From positions 1 through 34,828 of the forward strand of contig NZ_MAUD01000291.1 in the NCBI RefSeq assembly GCF_001700515.1: a DNA stretch of 34,828 bases, in the 5' to 3' direction. Numbering within the stretch: the first letter of the stretch is position 1; every line of letters starts with the position of its first letter. Positions 23,939-31,625 of this stretch are shown here, in pieces. Source of the DNA: Streptomyces lushanensis (GTDB taxonomy: Bacteria; Actinomycetota; Actinomycetes; Streptomycetales; Streptomycetaceae). The notes beneath the pieces were generated by a model that saw only the letters and a list, made by a program, of their open reading frames with translations, had not been told where the DNA came from and did not search any database. Made by a program: the position numbers and the translations under genes.

Positions 23939-25414
23939 GTGAGGAACGGGGTGACCGTGGCGACCGAGGCGTTTGAACCGAGGCTTCACGGCGACGGTCT
24001 CCACGACACCCACCCGTCCGCCACCGGGCCGGCCGGCCCGGTGGCGTCCTTCGCCCTGTCCTCGGCTCAGGACGTGTTCAGCCTGAGGCGTCGTGCTCAA
24101 GCGGCGGCGGCGGTGGTGGCTCTGGACCGGCAGGACCAGGTCCGACTGGCGACCGCGCTGAGCGAACTGGGCAGGGACCGGCTCGGATGCCGCGGGCTGG
24201 AGGTCCTCTTCGGCCTGGACACAACGGACCGAACCGCCTCCCTCGTGGTCACATTCGTCTGGGGCGGCGGGCCTCCGCCGGCCCAGGACACACTTGACCT
24301 GGTCGCGAAACTCGTGCGAGTCAGCCATCGGCCCGGCGCGACCGTCAGCCGCGTTGTCATCACCCAGCCACTTCCCACGGAGAGCGTGAAGGCGGACGAG
24401 CGGTACGGGCTGCTGAAGGCGGCACTCCATGACGGCACCGGATCGACCGAGGCGGACGACCTCCGTGCCCAGACACGCGACCTGATCGCGACATTGGAGG
24501 AGACGCGCGCGCAGCGGGAGGAACTGCGCCGGCTCAACGAGGAGCTGGAGGAGACCAACCAGGGGGTGGTCGCGCTGTACTCCGAGCTGACGCAGGAGCT
24601 GGAGACCACCAACAGCGGCGTGCTGGCGCTGCACTCGGAGCTGGAGGACAAGCGGCACCAACTGCAGGAGGCGAGCGAGGCGAAGACCCGGTTCTGGACG
24701 AACATCAGCCACGAACTGCGCGCCCCGGTCAACGCCGTCGTCGCGCTGTCCGAACTGCTGCGGGCCGCCGGCTCTCCGCCTCTCACCCCTGAGCAACAGC
24801 AACAGGTCGAACTCATCTCGTCCTCGGGGCATACGCTGCTGTCGCTCGTGAACGACCTTCTGGACGTCGCGAAGGCCGAGGCCGGCCACGTCGAGATCCA
24901 TCCGGTGCCCGTGGATCTGCGTCTGCTCGTCGCCCACCTCAGCAACCTGCTCCTGACCAGCCACGGCCACGACCGGATCACCCTCGTCACTCCCTCCCTC
25001 GAACAGCGAACCGTCCTGACGACCGACGAGACGCTGCTGGTCCGTGTCCTGCGCAACCTCCTCTCCAACGCCCTGAAGTTCACCGAGCGGGGCGAGGTGC
25101 GTCTGGACGTCGCCGCGGACCCCGAATCGTCCGTTCCCGCTGTGCTGTTCACCGTCACGGACACGGGGGTCGGTATCCCCGCCGAAGAACTCGGGCGGGT
25201 CTTCGAAGCGTTCTACCAGGTACGGGGCCCTCATCAGAGCGGACGGCCCGGCACCGGCCTGGGCCTGCCCTATGCCCGTACGCTCGCCGAACTCCTCGGC
25301 GGCTCGCTCACCCTCACCAGCACCGTCGGCGTCGGCACCCGCGTACAGGTACGCCTGCCGGATCTCGGTCATGAGTACGCGAAGGAACCGGAAGCCGAAA
25401 GGGGCGGGCCGTGA
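23939..25414 (+). CDS. Cytosolic hybrid sensor histidine kinase with degenerate RsbT-like N-domain
   Basis: A 491-residue protein. The start is GTG at 23939, or GTG at 23951 behind GAGGAACGG. Residues about 38-145 resemble an RsbT-type domain (SAQDVFSLRRRAQAAAAVVA, RQDQVRLATALSELGRDRL), but the N-box Asn is replaced by Asp (GRD for ARN) and the glycine boxes are absent, so it probably cannot bind ATP. Residues about 165-250 are a coiled coil with two 18-residue units (ELEETNQGVVALYSEL and ELETTNSGVLALHSEL). HisKA has His258 in TNISHELRAPVN. HATPase has LLSNALKF, DTGVGI and GTGLGLPYA. There is no membrane segment. It sits in the stressosome operon just before a receiver-PP2C protein, its likely target. 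Confidence 0.92.
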   Translation: MRNGVTVATEAFEPRLHGDGLHDTHPSATGPAGPVASFALSSAQDVFSLRRRAQAAAAVVALDRQDQVRLATALSELGRDRLGCRGLEVLFGLDTTDRTASLVVTFVWGGGPPPAQDTLDLVAKLVRVSHRPGATVSRVVITQPLPTESVKADERYGLLKAALHDGTGSTEADDLRAQTRDLIATLEETRAQREELRRLNEELEETNQGVVALYSELTQELETTNSGVLALHSELEDKRHQLQEASEAKTRFWTNISHELRAPVNAVVALSELLRAAGSPPLTPEQQQQVELISSSGHTLLSLVNDLLDVAKAEAGHVEIHPVPVDLRLLVAHLSNLLLTSHGHDRITLVTPSLEQRTVLTTDETLLVRVLRNLLSNALKFTERGEVRLDVAADPESSVPAVLFTVTDTGVGIPAEELGRVFEAFYQVRGPHQSGRPGTGLGLPYARTLAELLGGSLTLTSTVGVGTRVQVRLPDLGHEYAKEPEAERGGP

Positions 25415-27012
25415 CCGACACAGCCCAGGATCCACTGCCCGCGACAGTCCTGGTCGTCGACGACAGTGAAACGAACCGCTACATCCTCACCAGCTGGCTG
25501 GGGCGCGCGGGACACACGGTCATCGGTGCGCACACGGGCGAAATGGGGCTCACGCATCTGAACAACGCACCGCGGCTTCCGGACATCGCGATCATCGATG
25601 TCCGGCTTCCCGACATGAGCGGCTTCGAGGTCAGCGAACGCATCAAGGACAACCCGCGGACGTCTCATCTGCCGATCATCCAGATCTCCGCCGCCGCGAT
25701 CAGCCCGGACGATCACGCGGAAGGACTGAGACGGGGCGCGGACGCCTATCTCAACCAGCCCGTCGACCCGGGCGAGCTCCTCGCCACCGTCACCGCCACC
25801 CTGCGCTACGCCAGAGCCCGCCGGCGCGCCGAGAGTCTCGCACAACGCCTCATCGCGCTGAACAAAACGACCTTGGACGTCTACAGCGCTGTCGGCTTTC
25901 ACTCCTTCGCGTCGGCGGCCACCGGCGGCACCGCCGGCGTCCTGGCCAGTCCCGCCAGCGCGGTGTTCCTCTCTCCCCAGGCCCAAGCCGTCCACAGCAT
26001 GATCGACGGCCCGCAGAGCTCCGTACGCGCTCATCCCGCCCACCCTCGCCTCCTGGACCAGCTCGCCGCACACGGCCTGGCCCGGGACACCGGGGTCACG
26101 CTCGTCCGTGTCCCGCAGGGACAGTGGAAGGCTCTGCTGCCGGCCGACCATCTCGACGGAGACGTCGCACTCGCGATCTCCCGCACCAAGCGCGGCCGTC
26201 CCCCCGTCTGCCTGGCCGTCCCCGCGACCGCTCTCCGGAGCACCGACGACGAACAGCTCTTCCAGCAACTGGCCAACGCCAGCGCCCTGGCCCTTGAAGC
26301 CCTGCGGACCTACAACGAGGAGCACGCCCTCGGTCTGGCCCTGCAGCGTTCCTTCCTCCCCAAGGAACTGCCGGCTGTCCCGGGCATCGAGCTGGCCTTC
26401 CGCTACCTCCCGGCCTCCGAACACGCCGAAATCGGCGGGGATTTCTACGAAGCGGTCGAAACCGTCAACGGTTTGCTGCTCGCCATCGGCGACGTGGTGG
26501 GACACTCGCTGACCGCCGCGACCGTGATGGGCGAGGTACGCCACGCGCTGCGCGCCTACGCCATCGAAGGCCACCCTCCGCACCACATCCTGGAACGCCT
26601 GGAAACACTGCTGGGCCACTCCCAGCCCGGCATCACCGTCACCCTCTGCCTCGTCCTCGTCACCCCGGGCGAACGTCTCCTGCACATCGCCAACGCCGGT
26701 CACATCCCCCCACTCGTGATCGATCCGCGGAAAGGACCACGGTTCCACGAACCGCACGGCCCGCTCCTCGGTCTGGGACTCCCCCACCCGCCGCCCACCG
26801 TCCTGAGGGCCCCGCACGGCACACGTGTGGTCATGGTGACGGACGGCCTCGTCGAAGTACGGGCAACCCCACTCGACACCACCCTCGCCGAGTTCCGGGA
26901 AGCCGTGGCCGGCGGCCCGGACGACCTCGAAGAGATGTGCGATCTTCTCCTCGAACGTTTCGGACAGAACAAGGACGACGACATCGCCCTGATCACAGCC
27001 CTCTTCACCTAG
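25411..27012 (+). CDS. Response regulator-GAF-PP2C phosphatase (RsbU-like output)
   Basis: A 533-residue protein with GTG at 25411 overlapping the kinase gene (GTGA). The receiver domain (about 10-135) has LVVDDSETNRY, Asp63 in AIIDVRLPDMSG and a conserved position AYLNQPVDPG, where Asn replaces the usual Lys. The middle (about 150-315) is GAF-like (DTGVTLVRVPQGQW, LFQQLANASALALEAL). The PP2C/SpoIIE domain (about 330-533) has LQRSFLPKELPAVPG, EIGGDFYEAV, AIGDVVGHSLTAAT, VTDGLVEVR and DDDIALITALF. It is the likely phosphatase that dephosphorylates an RsbV-type anti-anti-sigma factor and so frees a SigB-type sigma factor. It is last in the operon, and its stop faces the TetR gene. Confidence 0.92.
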   Translation: MTDTAQDPLPATVLVVDDSETNRYILTSWLGRAGHTVIGAHTGEMGLTHLNNAPRLPDIAIIDVRLPDMSGFEVSERIKDNPRTSHLPIIQISAAAISPDDHAEGLRRGADAYLNQPVDPGELLATVTATLRYARARRRAESLAQRLIALNKTTLDVYSAVGFHSFASAATGGTAGVLASPASAVFLSPQAQAVHSMIDGPQSSVRAHPAHPRLLDQLAAHGLARDTGVTLVRVPQGQWKALLPADHLDGDVALAISRTKRGRPPVCLAVPATALRSTDDEQLFQQLANASALALEALRTYNEEHALGLALQRSFLPKELPAVPGIELAFRYLPASEHAEIGGDFYEAVETVNGLLLAIGDVVGHSLTAATVMGEVRHALRAYAIEGHPPHHILERLETLLGHSQPGITVTLCLVLVTPGERLLHIANAGHIPPLVIDPRKGPRFHEPHGPLLGLGLPHPPPTVLRAPHGTRVVMVTDGLVEVRATPLDTTLAEFREAVAGGPDDLEEMCDLLLERFGQNKDDDIALITALFT

Positions 27013-27131
27013 GAAGTCGCTCGGCTCGGGGCTTTCGTCCAGCGACCGGCCGGCGCTCCGGCGGGGGCGGCCGTGAGCTGTGCCGGCAATGCCCTGACCC
27101 GACGGGAGCAGCCCCACCGGTCCTCCCGCGG

Positions 27132-27707
27132 TCAGAGAGGGCGGAGCAGCGTCATGGCCATCCGCTGGACGGAACGGGTGAAGCGGCGAGGGTCCTCGGG
27201 CGGTGTCATCCGGCGGATCAGAGCGCCGTCGAAGAGGGCGAGTACGGCGTGGGCCAGGAAGTCGGCGTCCGCGTCGGGACGTCCGTCGGCGAACAGACCG
27301 GCGAGATGGCGGTGCCAGAGCTGGTAGCTGGGATCACCGTACTTGTCCTCGGCGCAGGCTTGTTCGTGCGCGGACAGCAACGTGGCGTTGCCTTCGGCGA
27401 TCCCGCCGAGCACGTCCAGGAAGGCGAGCAGCCGTTCCTGAGCGGGCGCTCCGGGCCCCAGCGGCGGGGCTCCGCTCCTGACCGCCTCGCGCAGGTCGCG
27501 TGACCGCTCCTCCAGCAGTGCCTGGAGCAGTCCGGCGCGGCTGCCGAAGCGCCGGAACACGGTGCCTTTCCCGACCCCGGCAAGGGCGGCGACCCGATCG
27601 AGCGACACATGGTCGCCGCCGCCCTCGTTCAAGAGCTGCTCAGTCGCGCGCAGTACCGCCCGACGGTTACGGACCGCGTCGGCGCGCTCGGTGTGCGGTG
27701 GGGCCAT
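27132..27707 (-). CDS. TetR-family transcriptional repressor
   Basis: A 191-residue repressor with ATG at 27707 (MAPPHTERAD). The helix-turn-helix is RRAVLRATEQLLNEGG, then DHVSLDRVAALAGVGKGTVF and RRFGSRAGLLQALLEERSR. The C-terminal ligand domain (about 75-185) has LLAFLDVLGGIAEGNATLLS and HAVLALFDGALIRRM. It is divergent from the MDR oxidoreductase at 27803 with two matching operators between them, so it should repress itself and that gene until an unknown small ligand binds. Confidence 0.92.
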   Translation of the reverse strand: MAPPHTERADAVRNRRAVLRATEQLLNEGGGDHVSLDRVAALAGVGKGTVFRRFGSRAGLLQALLEERSRDLREAVRSGAPPLGPGAPAQERLLAFLDVLGGIAEGNATLLSAHEQACAEDKYGDPSYQLWHRHLAGLFADGRPDADADFLAHAVLALFDGALIRRMTPPEDPRRFTRSVQRMAMTLLRPL

Positions 27708-27725
27708 CGGCGTCTCTCGGCTGGA

Positions 27726-27774
27726 CGGACTGACGGTCCGGATATTACCGTGCATCAAACGGACCGTCGGTCCG
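27726..27774. promoter_or_regulatory. Two TetR operators (CGGAC-N5-GTCCG) in the divergent promoter
   Basis: Two 15-bp palindromes of the same type: CGGACTGACGGTCCG at 27726-27740 and CGGACCGTCGGTCCG (a near-perfect self-complement) at 27760-27774, centres 34 bp apart. They lie between the TetR and MDR starts and would block both promoters. Binding is inferred from position and symmetry. Confidence 0.78.
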
Positions 27775-27802
27775 GATAACGCCCATCCGCGGAGGATGCT
27801 CG

Positions 27803-28729
27803 ATGGACATGCGCGCGCTCGTCGTTGATCCCGGCGCCCCTGGGTCTCTGCGGCTCGGGACGGTTCCACGGCCCCGGCCGGCGCCGCATCAGCTCGTACT
27901 CGACGTACGGCACATCTCCCTCAACCGCGGTGAGGTGGCGTTCGCCGGGCGACGTCCGGCCGGAACCGTTCACGGATACGACGCCTCCGGTGTCGTCGTA
28001 CATTCCGCGGCGGACGGCACCGGGCCGTCCGCCGGAGCCAGAGTCGCGGCCTTCGGCGCCGGCGCCTGGGCCCAGCGGATGGCCGTGGACACCACCGCGG
28101 TGGCGGAGGTTCCCGCCGGGGTCGATCTCGCGGACGCCGCCGCGCTGCCCATGGCCGGCGTCACCGCGCTGCGCACACTGCGCTCCCGCCCCGTCCTCGG
28201 CCGGCGGGTGCTGATCACCGGCGCGGCCGGCGGCGTGGGCCGCTACGCGGTCCAGCTGGCGGCCCTGGGCGGCGCCCATGTGATCGCCTCGGTGGGATCA
28301 CCGGCGCGCGCCGAGGGCCTGGCCGCACTGGGCGCCCGCGAGGTGGTGGTCGGACTGGAGGGCATCGACCGGCCGGTGGACCTCGTCCTCGACACCGTCG
28401 GCGGGCCGCAGCTGACCGCGGCATGGGAACTCCTCGCGCCCGGCGGGGACCTGCGGAGCATCGGCTGGGCTTCCGACGAACCGGCGGTCTTCGCACCCCT
28501 CTCGCTGTTCTCCGTCGGACCGTCCAAGACGATCAGCACGTTCGGCGACGTCCATGAGGTCGGCCCGGACCTGGCAGCGCTGCTGGAGTTCGTGGCGGCG
28601 GGGAGGCTCTCCCCGGAGTCCGACCGGCGCGGTTCCTGGGAGCGCGTCACCGAGGCCGCCCAAGCGCTGCTGAACCGGCGCATCGCGGGAAAGGTGGTCC
28701 TGGACGTGGAGCCGGCGGCGGCCGACTGA
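27803..28729 (+). CDS. Zinc-free MDR oxidoreductase (quinone oxidoreductase-like)
   Basis: A 308-residue NADPH-dependent medium-chain reductase/dehydrogenase. GGAGG precedes ATG at 27803; ATG at 27809 (MRALVV) is possible. The N-terminal GroES-like domain has HISLNRGEVAFA and GYDASGVVV; it lacks the Cys/His zinc ligands of alcohol dehydrogenases. The Rossmann domain starts at about residue 125 with VLITGAAGGVGRYAVQLA, and ALGAREVV, VLDTVGGPQL and GGDLRSIGWAS follow. The C-terminus is AGKVVLDVEP. The family reduces quinones or enones or detoxifies reactive carbonyls. Its substrate is unknown and probably related to the ligand of the divergent TetR. Confidence 0.92.
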   Translation: MDMRALVVDPGAPGSLRLGTVPRPRPAPHQLVLDVRHISLNRGEVAFAGRRPAGTVHGYDASGVVVHSAADGTGPSAGARVAAFGAGAWAQRMAVDTTAVAEVPAGVDLADAAALPMAGVTALRTLRSRPVLGRRVLITGAAGGVGRYAVQLAALGGAHVIASVGSPARAEGLAALGAREVVVGLEGIDRPVDLVLDTVGGPQLTAAWELLAPGGDLRSIGWASDEPAVFAPLSLFSVGPSKTISTFGDVHEVGPDLAALLEFVAAGRLSPESDRRGSWERVTEAAQALLNRRIAGKVVLDVEPAAAD

Positions 28730-28770
28730 CCCACTGGCCGCAGCCGGGCGGCGCACCCACGATCTCGGGC

Positions 28771-28811
28771 CGGGCTCCATCGTCCCGCCGTCACCGCGGC
28801 GATGGTGCCCG
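28771..28811 (+). terminator. Terminator-like hairpin after the MDR gene
   Basis: Arms CGGGCTCCATCG (28771-28782) and CGATGGTGCCCG (28800-28811) pair over 12 bp with one mismatch and a GC-rich 17-nt loop. It lies 42 nt past the stop. Confidence 0.65.
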
Positions 28812-28902
28812 GGATAACTGGGGTGACAGGGGTCGCTCGGTCCGCGCCGACGGTGCGCCCCTCGTTCCTCACACGTGCGCACGGAGCGTCAAGAGGCCGG
28901 TC

Positions 28903-28920
28903 ACTCAGCGCTGACTGAGT
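28903..28920. promoter_or_regulatory. Possible operator upstream of the membrane-protein gene
   Basis: The inverted repeat ACTCAG (28903-28908) / CTGAGT (28915-28920) encloses the palindrome CAGCGCTG. It lies 49 nt before the GTG at 28969, about where a repressor or -35 site would be. No regulator can be assigned. Confidence 0.4.
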
Positions 28921-28968
28921 ACGCGAACGGATAGGGAACCCGGCCGGCGGGACCCTAACCTCACGCCT

Positions 28969-29328
28969 GTGAACACGACTTCATACCGCTCCGGACGACG
29001 TGTCGCAGGGAAGGCCCTGGCCTGCACCGCGGCCTGGTACGGGCTGCTCATCCTCGGTTTGACCCTGAACGGGGTCGCCTCGGCCGTCGACCGGCGGTGC
29101 ACGGGCACAGATTGGACGTGCGGACTCAGTCCCTTCCGTACCTGGCTTATCTCCATGGCTGTTCTCAGTCCCTTCTTCGCCGCGGCACTCCTCACCTCGG
29201 CGGTGGTGCTCCGGTACTCCGTGCACCGGATCGGGAGTGAATCCGCTTGGCTCAACGGAACGATCGCGGCTTTCGGCGGCTTGCCCGTCGGACTCGCACT
29301 CTTCTTCGTCGCCGTCTGGGCGGGCTAG
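28969..29328 (+). CDS. Small integral membrane protein
   Basis: A 119-residue protein with three predicted membrane helices at about 17-36 (ALACTAAWYGLLILGLTLNG), 59-81 (TWLISMAVLSPFFAAALLTS) and 98-117 (IAAFGGLPVGLALFFVAVW). Two cysteines in CTGTDWTC could form a disulfide in the loop between the first two helices. GTG at 28969 has no clear ribosome site, but TAACCT (28956-28961) lies 7 nt before it, so a leaderless transcript is possible. I do not recognise the family. Confidence 0.7.
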   Translation: MNTTSYRSGRRVAGKALACTAAWYGLLILGLTLNGVASAVDRRCTGTDWTCGLSPFRTWLISMAVLSPFFAAALLTSAVVLRYSVHRIGSESAWLNGTIAAFGGLPVGLALFFVAVWAG

Positions 29329-29351
29329 GGCCTCTCCGAGCGGCCCGGACG

Positions 29352-29462
29352 TCAGCCGAGAGGGAACGCCGTCGCGGTGAGGTCTTCGGAGAGGGTCCAC
29401 AGCTTCCGGGCCAGGGCGGCGTCCTGGGCGGTGGCGCTTCGCACGGCCCGGGCGGGGTGGCC
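29352..29462 (-). pseudogene. SDR oxidoreductase 3'-terminal remnant
   Basis: The last 36 codons on the minus strand (PARAVRSATAQDAALARKLW, then TLSEDLTATAFPLG and stop) match the C-terminal signature of actinobacterial short-chain dehydrogenases (LW-LSE-LT-pattern). The Rossmann core, glycine motif and YxxxK are missing. It lies back to back with a TetR remnant, as expected after deletion of the middle of a divergent pair. Confidence 0.65.
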
Positions 29463-29469
29463 GCACCGG

Positions 29470-29752
29470 GCACTGCTGGGCCTGATGCACGCCTCGAAGG
29501 AGGGCTCACGCGGCGACCGGCCGCGGGCGGCGAACGACAGGGCGTTCGCCGCGCCCGTACGGCTTCTCGCGGAGGCGCGGGCCCGGGGCGGTATCGACCC
29601 CGACACCACGGGGGGGGGTCGATATGCCGGTACTGGCGGTGTTGCAGGGCCTCGCGGTGCTGGCCGCCACCGGTACGCACGGCGCCAAGCCGCTCGGTGT
29701 GCTGGTGTCGGAGACGGTCGAGACGCTGCTGGCGGGCCTGCGCCCACGATGA
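29470..29752 (+). pseudogene. TetR-family 3' remnant, frameshifted at a G9 tract
   Basis: The plus strand encodes LLGLMHASKEGSRGDRPRA, then NDRAFAAPVRLLAEARARGG, ending in one frame at the G run 29610-29618. After the run, the shifted frame gives VDMPVLAVLQGLAVLAATGT, then PLGVLVSETVETLLAGLRPR and TGA at 29750. Together they resemble a TetR ligand-domain C-terminus. The DNA-binding N-terminus is absent. One G fewer in the 9-G run would rejoin the frames. Confidence 0.65.
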
Positions 29753-29797
29753 TCCGGGGCTCGGTTTCCGGGGCCCGGACGACGACGAGATGCTTCC

Positions 29798-30394
29798 TCA
29801 CTCGTCCTGGCCGGGCCAAACCGCCGCGAGATCACAGTAGTTGGCGAAGCGGGGGCCGGGAACCGTGTCGTGGACCGGCTGACCGTTCAGCCAGCATATC
29901 TGGAAGATGTCACTCTCCGTGTCGAGGAGACAGCACACTCCGCCACTGGCCGCGGTGAGGCCGGTGAACACGGCCCTGACGCTCGCGGATCGCTCGAACA
30001 GCCGGCTCATCCCCGACGTGGCCGCGGTGAACTCCAGCGACGCGAAGCGAGGGTGTCGCTCGGGCGCGAAGCGCACCGTGAGATAGATGTACCCGATGCC
30101 AACTCTCCCGAACTCGTCAGGTTCGAAGTCATGTTCCCCGCAGAACTCGCGCACCGCGTCGTCGACGCCGGACATGACGGAGGTGTCGAGTTCAAGCCTG
30201 TCGCTGGTGGAGCAATCCACCGGGTCGCTCTTGAAGTTGGACGTGAACGGGACGACGACCCGGTCACCGCCGGGCATGGTGACCGCGAGTGGCGTCACTC
30301 GACGGGCCGTCGGCGCCAGCTTGTTGAGCTCCAGCAGCGCCCTGACGACGTTCCGCGCAGGCACGACGATCTCGTAGCTGTAGTCAAGCCCCAT
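29798..30394 (-). CDS. Conserved hypothetical protein
   Basis: A 198-residue protein with ATG at 30394 and GGGGAG upstream. It starts MGLDYSYEIVVPARNVVRAL and has VTPLAVTMPGGDRVVVPF, LDTSVMSGVDDAVREFCGEH, VGIGYIYLTVRFAPER and VRAVFTGLTAASGGVCCLLD. It is an alternating beta-rich soluble protein without signal or membrane segments. The sequence looks like a conserved Streptomyces family of unknown function. Its neighbours, the SDR/TetR scar and a sugar operon, give no clue. The C-terminal end (WLNGQPVHDTVPGPRFANY) contains a Pro-Gly turn. Confidence 0.75.
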   Translation of the reverse strand: MGLDYSYEIVVPARNVVRALLELNKLAPTARRVTPLAVTMPGGDRVVVPFTSNFKSDPVDCSTSDRLELDTSVMSGVDDAVREFCGEHDFEPDEFGRVGIGYIYLTVRFAPERHPRFASLEFTAATSGMSRLFERSASVRAVFTGLTAASGGVCCLLDTESDIFQICWLNGQPVHDTVPGPRFANYCDLAAVWPGQDE

Positions 30395-30779
30395 ACGCTC
30401 CCCTTTGTCCGTCGAACCGGATCTTCCCCTGACCTGCCCGCGCGCGTTCGGGACCTGGGCATTGTCCGGGAGGTACGCAGGGTCCGGCGAGCGATTTTCG
30501 GGCCTGCCGCTCAGTTGAGGCTGTTCAAGTGGACCCTCGAGCAGCAGCGGGCCTTTTCTCGGCCCTCCCCGGCCGACTCGTCGGCAAGAAAGAGGGAGGT
30601 TCGGCAGGCTGCCACGGCGCATATCACTGCCCGCGTGGTTGGTCAGCCTCCGAACCCCTCGAAACCCCGCGAGCGGCCCGTCCCTTCACCCGGCGGGCCG
30701 CTTTGCTGTGGCGGTCCGACGATGGTCGAGGTGCGTGGTCTCCCGTGGTCCACGGGTCCCGCGGTCCACGGGGTGGCCC
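30395..30779. other. 385-nt intergenic region with two hairpins
   Basis: A terminator hairpin pairs AGCGGCCCG (30672-30680) with CGGGCCGCT (30694-30702), 78 nt past the sugar-kinase stop. A 15-bp palindrome CCCGTGG-T-CCACGGG lies at 30741-30755, with a partial copy nearby. The stretch near 30395-30480 should carry the promoter for the hypothetical gene at 29798. No gene is supported. Confidence 0.65.
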
Positions 30780-31625
30780 CTACCGGCTGGACCGTGGTGT
30801 CCGGATGGCCTGGGCTGCCGCAAGGGTTGCCTGGTGCGCTGCTTCGACGAGGCCGGTGCCGTGGGCGAGGTGCGCCGCCGTGATGCCGGCGAACACATCT
30901 CCGGCCCCTGTGGTGTCGACCGGCGTCAGCCTCGCTGCGGGAAGGTGGGTGGTCCGCCCCTTCTCCACGACGAGGGAGCCGCCGGAACCGAGTGTGATGA
31001 TGACGGAAACACATCGCTCCGCAAGGAGGTTCGCGGAGTCCTCCGGCGTCTCGGCGAAGGTCAGATGGTGTGCCTCGGTGAGGTTGACGATGAGGGGATC
31101 CGCCGCGGCGAGGACGTGTTCGGGGAGGGTGGCGCTGGGGCTGGCGTTGAGCATCAGCCGTGCGCCATGAGTGACCGACCACCGTGCCGTGGCCTCGGTG
31201 GTCACCTGCGGGATCTCCAGCTGGGTGAGGACGAGTCGCGGGGCAAGGACGTCGAGTGCACGCGTGACGTCGGCGGGCAGCAGCAGGCGGTTGGCCTCAG
31301 GGAGCACGGTGATGCTGTTCTCACCGTCGGGCGTCACCGTGATGAGGGCGTGACCGCTGGGTCCTTCGAGGGCGAGGAAATGGGAGGTGTCGACCCCTCG
31401 CCGGATGAGCTCGGTCTCCAGCGCCCGGCCGGCGTCGTCGGATCCACGGCGGCCGACGAACGCCGTGCCGGTCACGGTCGCCGCAGCGGCGGCCTGATTG
31501 AGCCCCTTGCCGCCCGGGTGCTCCAGATAGTCGGTGCCCAGGACGGTCTCACCCGGCGCGGGGCGACGAGGAGTACGGGCGACGAGATCGAGGTTCGCGG
31601 ATCCGACCACGGCTACGCGGGTCAA
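30780..31625 (-). CDS. PfkB-family carbohydrate kinase (ribokinase-like)
   Basis: A 281-residue kinase with a TTG start at 31625, overlapping the permease stop by 4 nt (TTGA); TTG is chosen because it gives the family's N-terminus MTRVAVVGSANLDLVAR. Substrate-binding GGKGLNQAAAAA follows at about 38-50. The catalytic signature DTTGAGDVFAG near residue 240 supplies the anion hole and base Asp. FVGRRGSDDAG, ALITVTPDGENSI and IITLGSGGSLVV are ribokinase-like. It phosphorylates a sugar with ATP, presumably the sugar imported by the ABC transporter encoded just upstream. The precise substrate is unknown. It is last in the operon. Confidence 0.93.
   Translation of the reverse strand: MTRVAVVGSANLDLVARTPRRPAPGETVLGTDYLEHPGGKGLNQAAAAATVTGTAFVGRRGSDDAGRALETELIRRGVDTSHFLALEGPSGHALITVTPDGENSITVLPEANRLLLPADVTRALDVLAPRLVLTQLEIPQVTTEATARWSVTHGARLMLNASPSATLPEHVLAAADPLIVNLTEAHHLTFAETPEDSANLLAERCVSVIITLGSGGSLVVEKGRTTHLPAARLTPVDTTGAGDVFAGITAAHLAHGTGLVEAAHQATLAAAQAIRTPRSSR

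Noticed and set aside
28905-29490. Minus-strand reading frames opposite the small membrane-protein gene
   Set aside because: Compositionally biased shadows without a ribosome site or domain.
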